Notes: a model not told the origin generated them from the sequence alone. Shown: positions 1-11,817, counted from the first letter of the stretch. The stretch: 64,000 nt of DNA from Dama dama (GCF_033118175.1 NC_083710.1:41013501-41077500); one strand, 5' to 3'. A program made the numbers and translations.

Positions 1-683
1 TGTATTTCATAGCAAACTATTCATGGGGGACAGGGTGCACAGATTCCTTGGAAAAATATCACTTACCCAGAAAGTATTCCACATGTAACACTTGAGTCAC
101 AAATGAAGAATTTGCTAATATTACAAGAGAGGCAGAAAGGAAAAGAATGAACAAATACACAGGGCTATAAATAGGCACCATATTCAGGGGAAATTCAAAT
201 ACTTATCCATTGTTGGTATATAAGATACTCAGAAAAAGAACAATAATATTGAAGATATTAGGCAAAGACAAGGCCATGTAGGGCTTATGCTATTTTCTCA
301 ATTTCTCAATTTCCACCTGAGACTATTATTTTTAGAAAGCACTCCTTATGATATTGGTATATGAGTAGACAGATTAATAGAACACAAAGTCCAGAAAGAG
401 AAAAGGAAAATAATTATTGTGATTTAAAATTTATTAAACTGGTATTCAGATGACTGAGCTGAAGATAGACTTAAAAATAACTAGAACTGTGAAAACAGAT
501 AGTCACTGACAAGTGATAACTGTATGCTATGTTGCATGCTGGGATAAACACCAAAAGGATCAAATATTTAAATGTAAATAATGATGTCATATTAGGACTA
601 GAATAAAAGCTGCATGTGAGTGAATTCATTTAAAAATTGAGTGGAAAAATTTTTTAAACTATTACTTAAAATACAAACTTATA
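1..683. other. Anonymous AT-rich DNA
   Basis: No gene and no repeat that I can name. Composition is AT-rich with no long open frame on either strand. Confidence 0.4.
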
Positions 684-1440
684 GTAAAAAGAATTGATAA
701 ATTGAACTATATTAAAAGTCAAAGCAAAGGAAAAATTTCTGATATACTTGATAAAAAACAACATGAAGAACAAACTTTTGGGGGAAGCAAAAGCAATATC
801 AAAGATACATAATTATTGTAAAATTCCTATATCAAGAAAAATTGTGTTCTCAAATTTCATATGTTGAAGACTTAACCCTCAATTCTTCAGAAAGTGATCT
901 TTTTCAGATTGGGTCTTTAAAACATTAACTAAGAGTTAACCCTTTTGAGGATGAGGTGAGTAATATAGATTCTAATCTAATCTGACTTGTATCCTTGGAG
1001 ATTATGGCATATGGAGAGCTATCAGGATTCTCCACACAAAGAAAAAGTCCGAGTGAAGACATAGGATGAAAACAGTGGCCTGAAAACCAAGGAAAGAGAT
1101 CCCAGGAGAAGCTGAACCAACAAACCTTGACCTTGGATTCCTAGCTTCCAGAATAATTAGAAAAAAAAAAAAATCCATTGTTTAAGACACTCAATTTGAG
1201 ATATGTTGTTATGTCAACTCAAAAAAAAAAAAAAAAATAGAATTTCTCTCTCTTACATAAGAAGTGAGAGAAATGAAAAAAAAAAAAAAAAAATCCCAAA
1301 CCTAGCTGAAGAATGAGCAAAAGACATTAAAATACAATTTACAGAAGATGTACACATATTACTTAAACTGATTGAATGTAGTTTAGGCTTATTCATAATA
1401 ACAAATAATGTACATAAGTCTACAATCAAAATGCTAAGAA
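684..1440 (+). mobile_element. Old L1 ORF2 remnant, split by an LTR
   Basis: Two short stretches (about 690-740 and 1295-1360) resemble, in the right order, the part of L1 ORF2 downstream of the reverse transcriptase: first a 'DKLNYIK' type segment, then a 'KMSKRH'-like segment with 'gagcaaaagaca'. They are separated by the LTR-like block at 844-1220. Frame is lost and divergence is high, so this is a weak call based on pattern memory. Confidence 0.3.
844..1220 (+). mobile_element. MLT1-like (MaLR) solo LTR
   Basis: The block contains the succession typical of MLT1-type LTRs: 'ttcatatgttgaagac' near the start, 'gggtctttaaaacatta', 'taatctgacttgtatcctt', 'gtgaagacataggatgaaa', 'cttggattcctagcttccag', and a 3' part with 'ccattgtttaagacac' followed by 'gttgttatg'. 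The order and spacing match the family's roughly 370-bp LTR. No internal retroviral region is seen beside it, so it is a solo LTR. An A-run at about 1161-1173 interrupts it. Confidence 0.6.
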
Positions 1441-2132
1441 GAAAAATTTCCCCTCTACCTTTCTTGAGTTTTTGTGGCTGGACTCATAATGAAATTGACA
1501 CAAGACAGATAATAGGGGGGATAATTTGTGCTCATGGAAGTCTCATAGAAATGACACCTAAGACGTGACCAAAGCAGGCAGCTTTTATAACTTTTAGACA
1601 ACAAAACAAATTTGTGAGGGGTCAAATTTGTGACAGGACAACAACACTTTGGTTTTGGGAGCTTAATTAGTGAAGAATCTAAATGGGGTTGGGCTTTGGG
1701 TAGTGAATTAAAGTAAGATTTTTGTATATACCCTCCTCTCCCAGAATTCCATCTTTGTGGTGTTCTCTGCCTCCAAAATGTAGAAAATTCACTTTCACAA
1801 GAGAGATTTTGCTTTCAGGGAAAGAGAGGAGAGTCAGAGGATCCCTATTGTGATGGCCATTTCTTAAGTAATTTTAGTGCAAAACAATCAATATGTCATT
1901 GAAGAATATTTTGGGATGGCCTAGCCTGAGTCCCAACAATGTTGTGTCTCATTGTTCAGATTAGCAGAAACATCAAAAAGGTGGAGAAACTCTGGTTCTC
2001 TAACAAAAGTCAGATGTCCATACAAAATTAGGAAGATTACTTGCTGTGCTTATAAACCACCATAGGCATGTCTGGCAGTTCTAAAAGTAAAGTTTATTCA
2101 AACTCAACTTGCCACTTTATGGCAAATAAGTG
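1441..2132. other. Unclassified, possibly LTR-like DNA
   Basis: No gene. About 1455-1990 has a texture that recalls ERVL-type LTRs ('gcagcttttataact', 'ttttgtatataccctcctctcccagaattcc'), but I cannot assign a family. The rest is anonymous. Confidence 0.25.
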
Positions 2133-2712
2133 GGTGAAAAATGGAAACAGTGGCAGATTTTATTTTCTTGTGATCCGAAGTCACTGCAACCAGTGACTTT
2201 AAATTAAAAGATGCATGCTCCATGGAAGAAAATCTATGACCAACCTAGACAGCATATTAAAAAGTAGAGATGCCACTTTGAAACAAAGGTCCATGTAGTC
2301 AAAGCTATGGTTTTTCCAGTAGTCATATATGGATGTGAGAGCTGGACCATAAAGAAGGCTGAGTACTGAAGAATCGATGCTTTCGAACTGTGGTTCTGGA
2401 GAAGACTCTTGAGAGTCCCTTGGACTGAAAGGAGATCAAATCAGTTGATCTTATAGGAAATCAACCCTGACTTATGCTACAGTTGAAGCTCCAATACTTT
2501 GGCCATCTGATGTGAAGAGCTAACTCATTGGAAGAAAAGCCTGGCAAAGATTGAGGTCAGGAGTAGAAGGCAGAGGATAAGATGGTTAAGTAGCTTCCTT
2601 GACTCAATCGACATAAAATTGAGCAAACTCTGGGAGACAGTGGAGGAAAGAGGAGCCTGATATACTGCAGTCCATGGAATCACAGAGTCAGATACACCTT
2701 AACAACAACAGT
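2133..2712 (+). mobile_element. BovB LINE 3' fragment
   Basis: The plus strand encodes a degraded end of the BovB ORF2 product ('VVIYGCESWTIKKAE' type residues, then a segment around 'tactttggccatctga') and ends at 'cacagagtcagatacacctta'. The protein frame is broken by several stops. The element is 5'-truncated within the region after the reverse transcriptase. It lacks a clear (ACTGA)n tail; 'aacaacaacag' follows instead. Confidence 0.85.
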
Positions 2713-2788
2713 AACTAGGCACCACCTTTATATTTATTGAAAAAAAATTATAGAGTTTATTATATTTGAAATATGTTACCATGAGTAT

Positions 2789-2990
2789 GTCCTTCCCTGG
2801 TGGCTCAGCTGGTAAAGAATCTGCCTACAATGTGAGAGACCTGGGTTTGGTTCCTGGGTTGGGAAGATCCCCTGTAGAAGGGAACGGCTACCCATGCCAG
2901 TATTCTGGCCTGGAAAATTCCATGGACTGTATAGTCCATAGGGTCGCAAAGAGTCAGACATGACTGAGGGACTTTCACTATCACTTTCTT
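2789..2990 (+). mobile_element. Bov-tA SINE
   Basis: tRNA-Glu-derived head ('ccttccctggtggctcagc', A-box region) and B-box region ('gggtttggttcctgg'). It is followed by the BovB-derived body ('ggcctggaaaattccatgg', 'gtcgcaaagagtcagacatg') and a tail of 'actttc' repeats. A six-base 'gagtat' match flanks it, too short to claim as a target duplication. Confidence 0.92.
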
Positions 2991-3222
2991 TCATCAAGAG
3001 TATAAGGTAATAGCCTATATTTGGACACCAAGAATTCCTCAGCATCAAGATATATCTTTGTTATCAAATGCCCACTATTTAGTTCACTTATTTACACTGT
3101 CACTTGTTATCCTGGCCTTGTACTTGAAGCCATAATAATTGTCTTGTTATTATCTTACTATAATTCTTACCGGCTTTTCAAGACTGTCCTTCAAAGCATT
3201 AGGATAGTCATAATCTTTCCAA

Positions 3223-3442
3223 GACTTCCCTGGTGGTTCAGACGGTAAAGTCTCTGCATACAATGTGGGAGATCCGGGTTCAATCCCTGGGTGGGGAAGA
3301 TCTTCTGGAGAAAGAAATGGCAACCCACTCCAGTACTCTTGACTGGAAAATCCCATGGGAGAAGCCTGGTAGGCTACAGTCCATGCGGTTGAAAAGAGTT
3401 GGACACGACTGAGAGACTTTACTTACTTATTTGCTTACTAAC
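3223..3442 (+). mobile_element. Bov-tA SINE with probable 8-bp target duplication
   Basis: Head 'acttccctggtggttcagac', B-box region 'gggttcaatccctgg', body with 'gactggaaaatcccatgg' and 'ggacacgactgagagac', then a 'ttacttactta' tail. The 8-mer 'ctttccaa' occurs directly before the element (3215-3222) and directly after the tail (3443-3450), consistent with a target-site duplication. Confidence 0.92.
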
Positions 3443-4224
3443 CTTTCCAAAACCCTACTAATGTCTCAATAGCAGGGTACTGTGTTCACTCATTCCCTAG
3501 GGCAAGCCCTTTAGAAGCATTACCTTGCACTTGGAGGCAGGCAGTGAAATCTTTTCAGATTTGTCCAGTGGAACTACCATCCCTCTTCCCCCCTCTTTCT
3601 CAGTTCATTCTCCTTCTTTACTTTTCTTCTCAAAGGAATCACCTGAAGGAGGAAAAAAAAGAAGAAGGAAAAAAAGAATGGGTGTCAGAATATCAGCGGA
3701 AGTACAAAGCCTCAGTTCATCTTACTGAAAAATTCACTGGCTTCAGCCACAGCTCTCCAGGGTCACATCCTCACAGGTTCAATGATTTTCTGCATATCCC
3801 TTCCTCAGTTTGCTTGGTATTTTAGACATATAGCTAATAGATCAAATGGACAAAGTTTGTCTTCTCTCTGATCATAAAATAAAAGTTTACACTCATAAAA
3901 CTATACATTGATAAAAGTTTGCATAAACAAAAAACTACTTCAATGAAGAAAACGATATCCTGTGCCTTCTAGAAAATTATCAACTCTGTAAATGACTGTG
4001 TCCTTCTGATTAATTTTATTTTCAACATAAGAATAACCATGTTATTCCTCTGTACAAAACATTGTACATTTCAACTATGGCAAATGTGAAGATTACTATG
4101 AAGTTAGTTCCTTCACACATAAGTATGCATTTAAACACACAACTATAAGTAGGCCATGGCAACTGAGTGAGGAACTAATGTCATTTTACTTTCATTTGCT
4201 TTTTTCTATACCTCTTAATATACA
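3443..4224. other. Anonymous DNA
   Basis: No gene and no recognised repeat. A purine-rich stretch lies at about 3640-3690. Short open frames here (for example 3525-3825) look like chance and have no family features. Confidence 0.4.
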
Positions 4225-4400
4225 TATTTCATTGAAATATAATTGACTTACAATGTTTCAGGTGAACAGCAAAGTGTTTCAGCTATATATGCACATGTAT
4301 ATTATTTTTGAAATTATTTTTCATTGTAGATTATTACAAGATCTTGACTATAGTTCCCTGTACTAAACAGCAAACCTTTGTTGCTCATTATATATCTATT
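4225..4400 (-). mobile_element. L1 3' end
   Basis: The minus strand reads as the artiodactyl L1 3' UTR. In plus orientation the landmarks are 'attgaaatataattgactta', 'tttcaggtgaacagcaaag', 'gattattacaagatcttgac' and 'tatagttccctgtactaaac'. It is 5'-truncated to the last ~180 bp. Confidence 0.75.
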
Positions 4401-4924
4401 ATTTCTTAGTTAGAAATCCAACATTCTACTCACATTAAGCCAAACAAGTGGAAACAAAATGCCATAAATTATTTAATTAGGCAAAAAAATCATATTTTCA
4501 AATATATATGTATTACACATATTATTTATATATATGTATACAAAAGCTTTTCTACTATGCTTTGTAAAGACTTGAGAAAGATTAAAAAAACAGAAAGTTG
4601 GAGATTGGAAAATATAACCGAAATGAAATTGCAGCACTGAATGTGAAAAAAACTAGATAAAAGATCATCATAGAGTCCACTTGTTTTTAAACATGACTAC
4701 TCATTAGAAACATATCTGGAGCTCTGGGAGTAAAAACTGCCGTGCCAGGGCATTTGTATTTTTCAAAAACATTCAAGAAATTTCTTGTATCCATCTGGGT
4801 TTTAAGAAGTGTTTATAGATACTTCTCTTAAATAGTAGTTTTGGTGATATAGGGTTTCATTATTTTTCTGTTGACCAATCATGATAAAATGGTGTTAAAT
4901 GAGTAATAATTGGATAATTAGAGT
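4401..4924. other. Anonymous AT-rich DNA
   Basis: No gene. Dinucleotide-rich 'atatat' patches lie near 4500-4540. Nothing else is recognised. Confidence 0.4.
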
Positions 4925-6727
4925 TCCAAAGAAAAGCAAGGAGAGATAAGAAACACTTCCTCAGTGATCAGTGCAAAGAAATAGAGGAAAACAATAGAAT
5001 GGGAAAGACTGGAGATCTCTTTAAGAAAATTAGAGATACCAAGGAAACATTTCATGAAAAGATGGGCTCAATAAAGGACACAAATGGTTTGGACCTAACA
5101 GAAGCAGAAGATATTAAGAAGATGTGACAAGAATACACAGAAGAACTATTAAAAAAAAAATCTTCATGACCCAGATAATCACGATGCTGTGATCACTCAC
5201 CTAGAGCCAGATATCCTGGAATGTGAAGTCAAGTGGGCCTTAGGAAGCATCACTATGAACAAAGCTAGTGGAGGTAATGAAATTCCAGTTGAGCTATTTA
5301 AAATCCTAAAAGATGATGTTGTGAAAATGCTGCACTCAATATGTCAGCAAATTTGGAAAACTCAGCACTGGCCACAGGACTAGAAAAGGTCAGTTTTCAT
5401 TCCAATCCAAAAGAAAGGCAATGCCAAGGAATGCTCAAACTACCACACAATTGCACTCATCTCACACGCTAGTAAAGGAATGCTCAAAATTCTCCAAGCC
5501 AAGCTTTAGCAATACATGAACTGTGAACTCCAAGATGTTCAAGTTGGTTTAGAAAAGGCAGAGGAACCAGAGATCAAATTGCCAACATCCACTGAATCAC
5601 TGAAAAAGCAAGAGAGTTCCAGAAAAACATCTATTTCTGCCTTATTGACTATGCCAAAGCCTTTGACTGTGTGGATCACAATAAACTGTGGAAAATTCTG
5701 AAAGATGGGAATACCAGACCACCTGACCTGTCTCTTGAGAAACCTGTATGCAGGTCAGGAAGCAACAGTTAGAACTGGACATGGAACAACAGACTGATTC
5801 CAAACAGAGAAAGGAGTATGTCAAGGCTATATACTGCCATCCTGCTCATTTAACTTATATGCAGAGTACATCATGAGAAATGCTGGGCTGGAGGAAGCAC
5901 AAGCAGGAATTGAGATTGCCAGGAGAAATATCAATAACCTCAGATATGCAGATGACACCACCCTTATGTCAGAAAGTGAAGAAGAACTAAAGAACCTCTT
6001 GATGAAAGTGAACAAGGAGAGTGAAAACGTTGGCTTAAAGCTCAACATTCAGAAAACTAAGATCATGTTGTCTGGTTCCATCACTTCATGGGAAATAGAT
6101 GGGGAAACAGTGTCAGACTTTATTTTTGGGGGCTCCAAAATCACTGCAGATGGTGATTGTGGTTATGAAATTAAAATATACTTACTCCTTGGAAGGAAAG
6201 TTATGACCAACCTAGATAGCATATTAAAAAGCAGAGACATTACTTTGTCAACAAAGGTCTGCCTAGTCAAGGCTATGGTTTTTCCAGTGGTCATGTATGG
6301 ATGTGAGAGTTGGACTGTGAAGAAAGCTGAGAGCCAAAAAATTGATGCTTTTGAACTGTGGTGTTGGAGGAGACTCTTGAGAGTCCCTTGGACTGCAAGG
6401 AGATCCAACCAGTCCATCCTAAAGGAGATAAGTCCTGGGTGTTCATTGGAAGGACTGATGCTGAAGCTGAAACTCCAATACTTTGGCCATCTCATGGGAA
6501 GGGTTGACTCATTGGAAAAGATCCTGATGCTGGGAGGGATTGTGGGCAGGAGGAGAAGGGGATGACAGAGGATGAGATGGCTAGATGGCATCACCGACTC
6601 AATGGACGTGAGCTTGAGTAAACTCTGGGAATTGGTGATGGGCAGGGAGGCCTGGCATGCTGCAATTCATGGGGTCACAAAGAATCGGACATGACTGAGC
6701 GACTGAACTGAATTGAACTGAACTGAT
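4925..6727 (+). mobile_element. BovB LINE, 5'-truncated
   Basis: RTE-clade non-LTR element, from the linker before the reverse transcriptase ('RDKKHFLSDQCKEIEENNRMGKT'-like) through the reverse transcriptase to the 3' tail of 'actgaactgaattgaactga'. The endonuclease part is missing. Several stops and frameshifts are seen (for example TGA at about 5126 and TAG at about 5381), while the reverse transcriptase C-terminal half stays open at 5873-6565. Its 3' tail directly abuts an oppositely oriented BovB at 6728. Confidence 0.95.
5873..6565 (+). pseudogene. BovB ORF2 fragment: reverse transcriptase palm and C-terminal part
   Basis: Open frame of 230 codons inside the BovB at 4925-6727. The catalytic YADD box is intact (5945-5956, residues 25-28 of this fragment). 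It is followed by the thumb and the conserved end region with 'MYGCESWTVKKAE', 'LWCWRRLLRVPWTARRSNQS' and 'LKLQYFGHLMGR'. In an active BovB this is part of a single endonuclease/reverse-transcriptase protein of about 1,000 residues, which performs target-primed reverse transcription in the nucleus. Here the upstream parts carry stops and the endonuclease is absent, so it is a dead relic. The internal methionine is only the first ATG in an open stretch, not a true start. Confidence 0.9.
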
Positions 6728-8632
6728 TACATTCTTTGGCAGTGCCTTTCTTTGGGATTGGAATGAAAACTGACCCTTTCCATTCCTGTGGCCACTGTTG
6801 AGTTTTCCAAATTTGCTGGTATATTGAGTGCAGCACTTTTATAGCATCATCATTTAGAATTTGAAGTAGCTCAGCAGGGATTCCATCACCTCCACTAGCC
6901 CTGCTCGTAGTGATCTTCCTATATGCCACTCGACTTCACATTCCAGGATGTCTGGCACTAGATGAGTGATCATACCACCATGATTATCTGCATCATGAAG
7001 ATTTCTGTGTATAGTTCTTTTGTGTATTCTTGCCACATCTTCTTTATATCTTCTGCCTCTGTTAGATCCATAACATTTCTTTCCTTTATTGTGCCCATCT
7101 TTGCATGAAATTTTCCCTTGGTATCTCTAATTTTCTTGAAGAGATCTCTAGTCTTTCCCATTCTATTGTCTTCCTCTGTTTCTTTGCTTTTATCATTGAG
7201 GAAGGCTTTCTTTTCTCTCCTTGCTCTTCTTTGGAACTCTGCATTCAAATGGGTATATCTTTCATTTCTTCCTTTGCCTTTCACTTCTCTTCTTTCCACA
7301 GTTAGTTGTAAGGCCTACTCAGAGAACAATTTTGCCCTTTTTCATTTCTTTTTTTGGGGATGATCTTGATCCCTGCCTCCTGTACAATGTCATGAACCTC
7401 TGTATATAGTTATTCAGGCACTCTGTCTAACAGATCTAATACCTTGAATCTATTTCTCACTTCCACTGTATAATCATAAGGGATTTGGTTTAGGTCATAC
7501 CTGAATGATCTAGTCGTTTTCTCTACTTTCTTCAATTGAAGTCTGAATTTGGGAATAAGGTGTCCATGATATGAGCCACAAACAGCTCCTGGTCTTGTTT
7601 CTGCTGACTGTATAGAGCTTCTCCATCTTTGGTGTAAAGAATGTAGTCAATCTGATTTCCGTATTCCCAATCTGATCATGTCCACGTGAAGAGTCTTCTC
7701 TTGTGTTGTTGGAAGAGGGTGTTTGCTGTGATCAGTTCATTTCTTGGTTAAACTCTATTATCCTTTGCCCTGCTTCATACTGTATTCCAAAACAAATGTT
7801 GCCTGTTACTCCAGATGTTTCTTGACTTCCTACTTTTGGATTCCAGGCCCCTATAATGAAAAGGATATCTTTTTTGAGTGTTAGTTCTAGAAGTTCTGTG
7901 GGTCTTCATAGAACCATTGAACTTCATCTTCTTCAGCATTACTAGTCAGGGCATAGTCTTGGATTACAGTGATATTTAATGGCTTGCTTTGGAAACGAAC
8001 AGAGATCATTCTGTCATTTTTGAGATTGCATCCAAGTACTGAATTTCAGGCTTTTGTTGACTATGATGACTACTCCATTTCTTCTACAGGATTCTTGCCC
8101 ACAGTAGTGGATATAATGGTCATCTGAGTTAAATTCACCCATTCCAGTCCATTTTACTTTTTTGATTCCTAAAATATCGATGTTCACTCTTGCCATCTCC
8201 TGTTTGACCACTTCCAATTTGCCTTGATTCATGGACCTAACATTCCAGGTTCCTATGCAATATTGCTCTTTACAGCATTGGGCTTTACTTCTATCACTGG
8301 TCCCAGCCACAACTGGGTTTTATTTTTGCTTTGTCTCAGTCTCTTTGTTCTTTCTGAAGTTATTTCTCCATTGATCTCCAGTAACATATTGGGCACCTAC
8401 TGACCTGGGGAGTTCATCTTTCAGTGTCCTATCTTTTTGTCTTTTCATACTGTTAATGCCGTTCTCAAGGTAAGAATACTGAAGTGGTTTGCCATTCCCT
8501 TCTCCAGTGGACCACATATGTCAGAGTTCTCCACCATGACCTGTCAATCTTGGGTGGCCCTACATGGCATGGCTCATAGTTTCTTTGAGTTAGACAAGGC
8601 TGTGGTCCATGTAATCAGATTGGTTAGTTTTC
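6728..8632 (-). mobile_element. BovB LINE, 5' part only
   Basis: Read on the minus strand, this runs from the 5' leader ('accacagccttgtctaactc' type, near 8600) through the AP-like endonuclease into the start of the reverse transcriptase, where it stops abruptly at 6728. Its 3' half and tail are absent. The endonuclease start is readable at 8310-8014 as 'CIGTWNVRSMNQGKLEVVKQ', including the catalytic-Asn type 'WNVRSM' and the 'ILGIKKVKW' motif, where the usual Glu of 'SELKW' is replaced. Many stops. Confidence 0.93.
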
Positions 8633-10137
8633 TTTCCATAGATTTAATTTTTTCTTGCAATTCTTTATTGACATCAATTTATTGCAGGTGAGATAATGCA
8701 AAAAATATTAGAAAAATATTTTCAATAAGGAAGCCATGATTCTCACTCTAGAGTGAATACTTTTTTTTTATTATTATTTATTTTAAATGGCGGAGATAAA
8801 AATATAGACTTTTAAACATCTTAAAGTTATTTTGGAGTATTATCACTGTTTTGCCAAGAATCCTGAATTTAAAGAAAGTTCTAGTTTTGTATATTCTGTT
8901 TGTCAATTTATATTAATGCTTATGGTCTGCATAAAAGTTAAAGAAACTTTCATTTGTATCCAGTGTGTTGAGAATGCATAAATGCAAAGCTAGTGAACCT
9001 CTGAACATTGTCATGCAATGGTATTATTTTGTAACAACTTGTTTTAATCTGAATGAAATATATAATAATTTGGTCATCAACTCACCTTGATTCTTAGAAG
9101 TTTCAGAATAGAATACTTTGACAATTGCTAATGTTTCATAAACACCTGTTTTTGTTTCATTAGTGAGTAAATACTGTGATTTTTGTAAATGAAAATGAAA
9201 TTGTAAAACATAACATTTCTATTATTCTTTCTTTGAAATAAGGTGGTTCATATAAATACTTAGATGCTGTGTACACTAGTTACAGTCATGATAAAATAGT
9301 AATAAGTAAAATTAAGCACTCTACATTTTCAGCTTATGCAGTTACCAAAAGTGTGAGCAACTACTTTAAGTATACCTTCAATCCTGTCTGGACTGACTTC
9401 TTTTCTTCACCTGCACTCTGCCTCATACCTGTGGATGTCATCCTCCATATAGAACCCTCTCTGGGGCACAGCATCTCTCTTCTGCACTCCAAAACACATA
9501 CATTTCATTTCCTTATGGAATTAAGTGTTCAGAAAGGGGAGGGAAGGAGAAGGAAGATGAAGGAAGGAAAAGGAATGATGAAACAAGAGCATGTTGAAAG
9601 GGAAAGTGAAAAGATAACTGATAATGACATTTTAAATTCATATTTTATAGTTAAAGAATTGAAGGGTTGAATGTAGAATGGATGTGGACTAGAACAAGAC
9701 ACAAAAGACAAACATAGACATCTGTGTTTTGGAGTGGAGGAGATAAATATCATGACCCTAAGTGGGCCTGCAGGGACCCTCATGTGGGGTCATAGTCTGT
9801 CTAAATAGAAGAGGACATCCACAGCAGTGGGGTCAACCCAGGCAGAACGAAGAGTGCATTCACATAAGAGGAGGCGTGTGGTATGGAGAGCAGCGTGCAG
9901 TGGCTGTCCAGGTTGTATATGTGTGATGTTGGAGGCTTAGAATGAAATATGTGGTGTGTCCTGAAATGTCAAGTATTAAATGCATTTTACATAGATAAAG
10001 GTGCTATTTAAATTTGTGACCACTTAGTACTCATAATATCATCTTATTTTGACCATGATTTTCAAGGTTTCATTTAAAAATTAAAAAGGCAAATGATACT
10101 GTACTCCTGGTGTATGAAATTATTAGAGGATAATTTG
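8633..10137. other. Anonymous DNA with a short purine tract
   Basis: No gene or repeat recognised. A (GGAA)-like purine tract lies at about 9530-9585. A 133-codon open frame at 9269-9670 has no domain, and part of its composition comes from that tract, so I do not call it a gene. A T-run lies at about 8761-8769. Confidence 0.4.
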
Positions 10138-10268
10138 TTGCTGTTGTTCAGTTGCTCAGTCATATATGACTCTTTGTGACCCCATGGACTGCAGCAAACA
10201 AGGCCTACATTTCCTTTACCATCCTCCACAGCTTGCTCAAACTCGTGTCCATTGAGCTGGTGCACATT
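10138..10268 (-). mobile_element. Short BovB 3'-end / Bov-A type fragment
   Basis: In plus orientation: 'ttgttcagttgctcagtcat', 'ctttgtgaccccatggactg', 'gcttgctcaaactcgtgtcc'. This is the reverse complement of the BovB 3' end, truncated after about 130 bp. Confidence 0.85.
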
Positions 10269-10368
10269 AGAGGATATTATGCTTGATAATAAGTGCACAA
10301 GTATTTCCATTCCAGCTGACTATTTGCTATACATAATTTTTTAAGATGTTATACATGTCTACATATGC

Positions 10369-10467
10369 CAGAATATCTGAAAATGTGAAAGAAAACACCA
10401 AAAATGAATTTGAAACTACTCTACAGAATAGATGATCATTGCAGTTATGATGAAATATTTACATTAT
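10369..10467 (+). repeat. Left copy of a ~100-bp imperfect direct repeat
   Basis: Starts at 'cagaatatctgaaaatgtga' and includes 'cagaatagatgatcattgca', ending near 'atatttacattat'. It matches 11716-11817 in the same orientation with scattered substitutions and small indels. It is not part of any repeat family I recognise. See the right copy and the finding. Confidence 0.85.
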
Positions 10468-10582
10468 TTTGGGAAAATGTTTACTAGTAGCTACTAAGCA
10501 ATAAAAATATTAAACAGGTGTGCTTTTAGCAGTAGCAATTGTAGGTATATTCCAAAATATGTATGTTTGTATGTATGTGTGA

Positions 10583-10752
10583 GTGCAGGAAACATGGCTT
10601 CAATCCCAGAGTCAGGAAGTTCCTTTGGAGGAGGAAATAGCAAACCAGTCCAGTATTTCTGTTGGAAAAAAACTCATGAACAGAGGAGCCTGGAAGGCTA
10701 GAGCTGATGGGATCGCAAAGTCAGACATGACTGAGCGACTGAACATGCCTGT
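10583..10752 (+). mobile_element. Bov-tA SINE, 5'-truncated
   Basis: Retains the B-box region ('ggcttcaatcccagagtcag'), the body ('aaccagtccagtatttctgt', 'gggatcgcaaagtcagacat') and the 'gactgagcgactgaac' end. The tRNA-like head is missing or mutated beyond recognition. Confidence 0.85.
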
Positions 10753-10771
10753 ATATATTAGGCGGATATCA

Positions 10772-11663
10772 GTTCAATTCAGTTCACTCAGTCGTGTCTC
10801 ACTCTGTGACCCCAGGGACTGCAGCACGCCAGGCTTCTCTGTCCATCACCAACTCCTGGAGCCTACTCAAACGCATATCCATCACGTTGGTGATGACATC
10901 TAACCATCTCATCCTGTGTTTTCCCCCTTTCCTCCCGCCTTCAATCTTTCCCAGCATCAGGGTCTTTTCAAATGAGTCAGTTCTTCACATCAGGTGGCCA
11001 AAGTATTGGAGCTTCAGTTTCAGCATCAGTCCTACCAATGAATATTCAGGACTGATTTCCTTTAGGATGGACTGGCTGGATCTTCTTGCAGTCCAAGGAA
11101 CTCTCAAGAGGCTTCTGCAAGACCTCAGTTCAAAAGCAACAATTCTTCAGCACTCAGCTTTCTTTACAGTCAAACTCTCACATCCATAAATGACTACTGG
11201 ATAAAGTCATAGCTTTGATTAGACGAACCTTTATTGGTAAAGTAATGTCTCTGCTTTTTAATATGCTGTCTAGGTTGGTCATAGCTTTTCTTCCAAGGAG
11301 CAAGTGTCTTTTAATTTCATGGCTGCAGTCACCATCTGCTGTGATTTTGGAGCCCCCCAAAATAAAGTCTGTCACCATTTCCATTGTTTCCACCATTTCC
11401 TCATCTATTTGCTATGAAGTGATGGGACCAGATGCTGTGATTTTAGTTTTCTGAATGTTGAGTTTTAAGCCTTTTTTTTTCCACTCACTTCTTTCACTTT
11501 CATCAAGAGGCTCTTTTGTTCCTCTTCACTTTCTGCCATAAGGGTGGTATCATCTGCCTATCTGAGGTTATTGATATTTCTCCCAACAATCTTTATTCCA
11601 GATTGTGCTTCATCCAGCCTGGCATTTCTGATGATGTACTCTGCATATAAGTTAAATATATAA

Positions 11664-11664
<1 letters not shown>
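10772..11664 (-). mobile_element. BovB LINE, 3' ~0.9 kb
   Basis: Minus-strand copy beginning with its 3' end ('gttcactcagtcgtgtctca' in plus orientation) and extending to the reverse transcriptase, where it is truncated near 'tgtactctgcatataagtta' and meets a (TA)n run. The YADD-coding site is altered: 'tcatctgcctatct' at about 11549, an ATA-to-AGG-type change that disrupts the Tyr codon context. It lies inside the direct-repeat pair 10369-10467 / 11716-11817. Confidence 0.95.

Positions 11665-11703
<39 letters not shown>
11665..11703. repeat. (TA)n microsatellite
   Basis: About 19 uninterrupted TA units directly at the 5'-truncation point of the adjacent minus-strand BovB. Confidence 0.97.
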
Positions 11704-11706
<3 letters not shown>

Positions 11707-11715
11707 CTTATTTTT

Positions 11716-11817
11716 CAGAATATCTGAAAATGTGAAAAAAAAAATACCAAAAAAGAATTTGTAGCAACTCTTGCAGAATAGATGATCATTGCAGTTAGGA
11801 TGGAATATTTACCTTAT
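11716..11817 (+). repeat. Right copy of a ~100-bp imperfect direct repeat
   Basis: Starts at 'cagaatatctgaaaatgtga', continues through 'gcagaatagatgatcattgc' and ends near 'atatttaccttat'. Same orientation as 10369-10467. Similarity stops sharply on both sides. Confidence 0.85.

Noticed and set aside
3525..3825. Overlapping open frames of 67 and 93 codons
   Set aside because: Lysine-rich because of a purine tract. No family features.
6163..6594. 143-codon open frame on the minus strand
   Set aside because: Antisense shadow of the BovB reverse-transcriptase fragment on the plus strand.
9269..9670. 133-codon open frame
   Set aside because: No homology or domain recognised. Part is made of a purine tract, and no upstream or downstream gene structure is seen.
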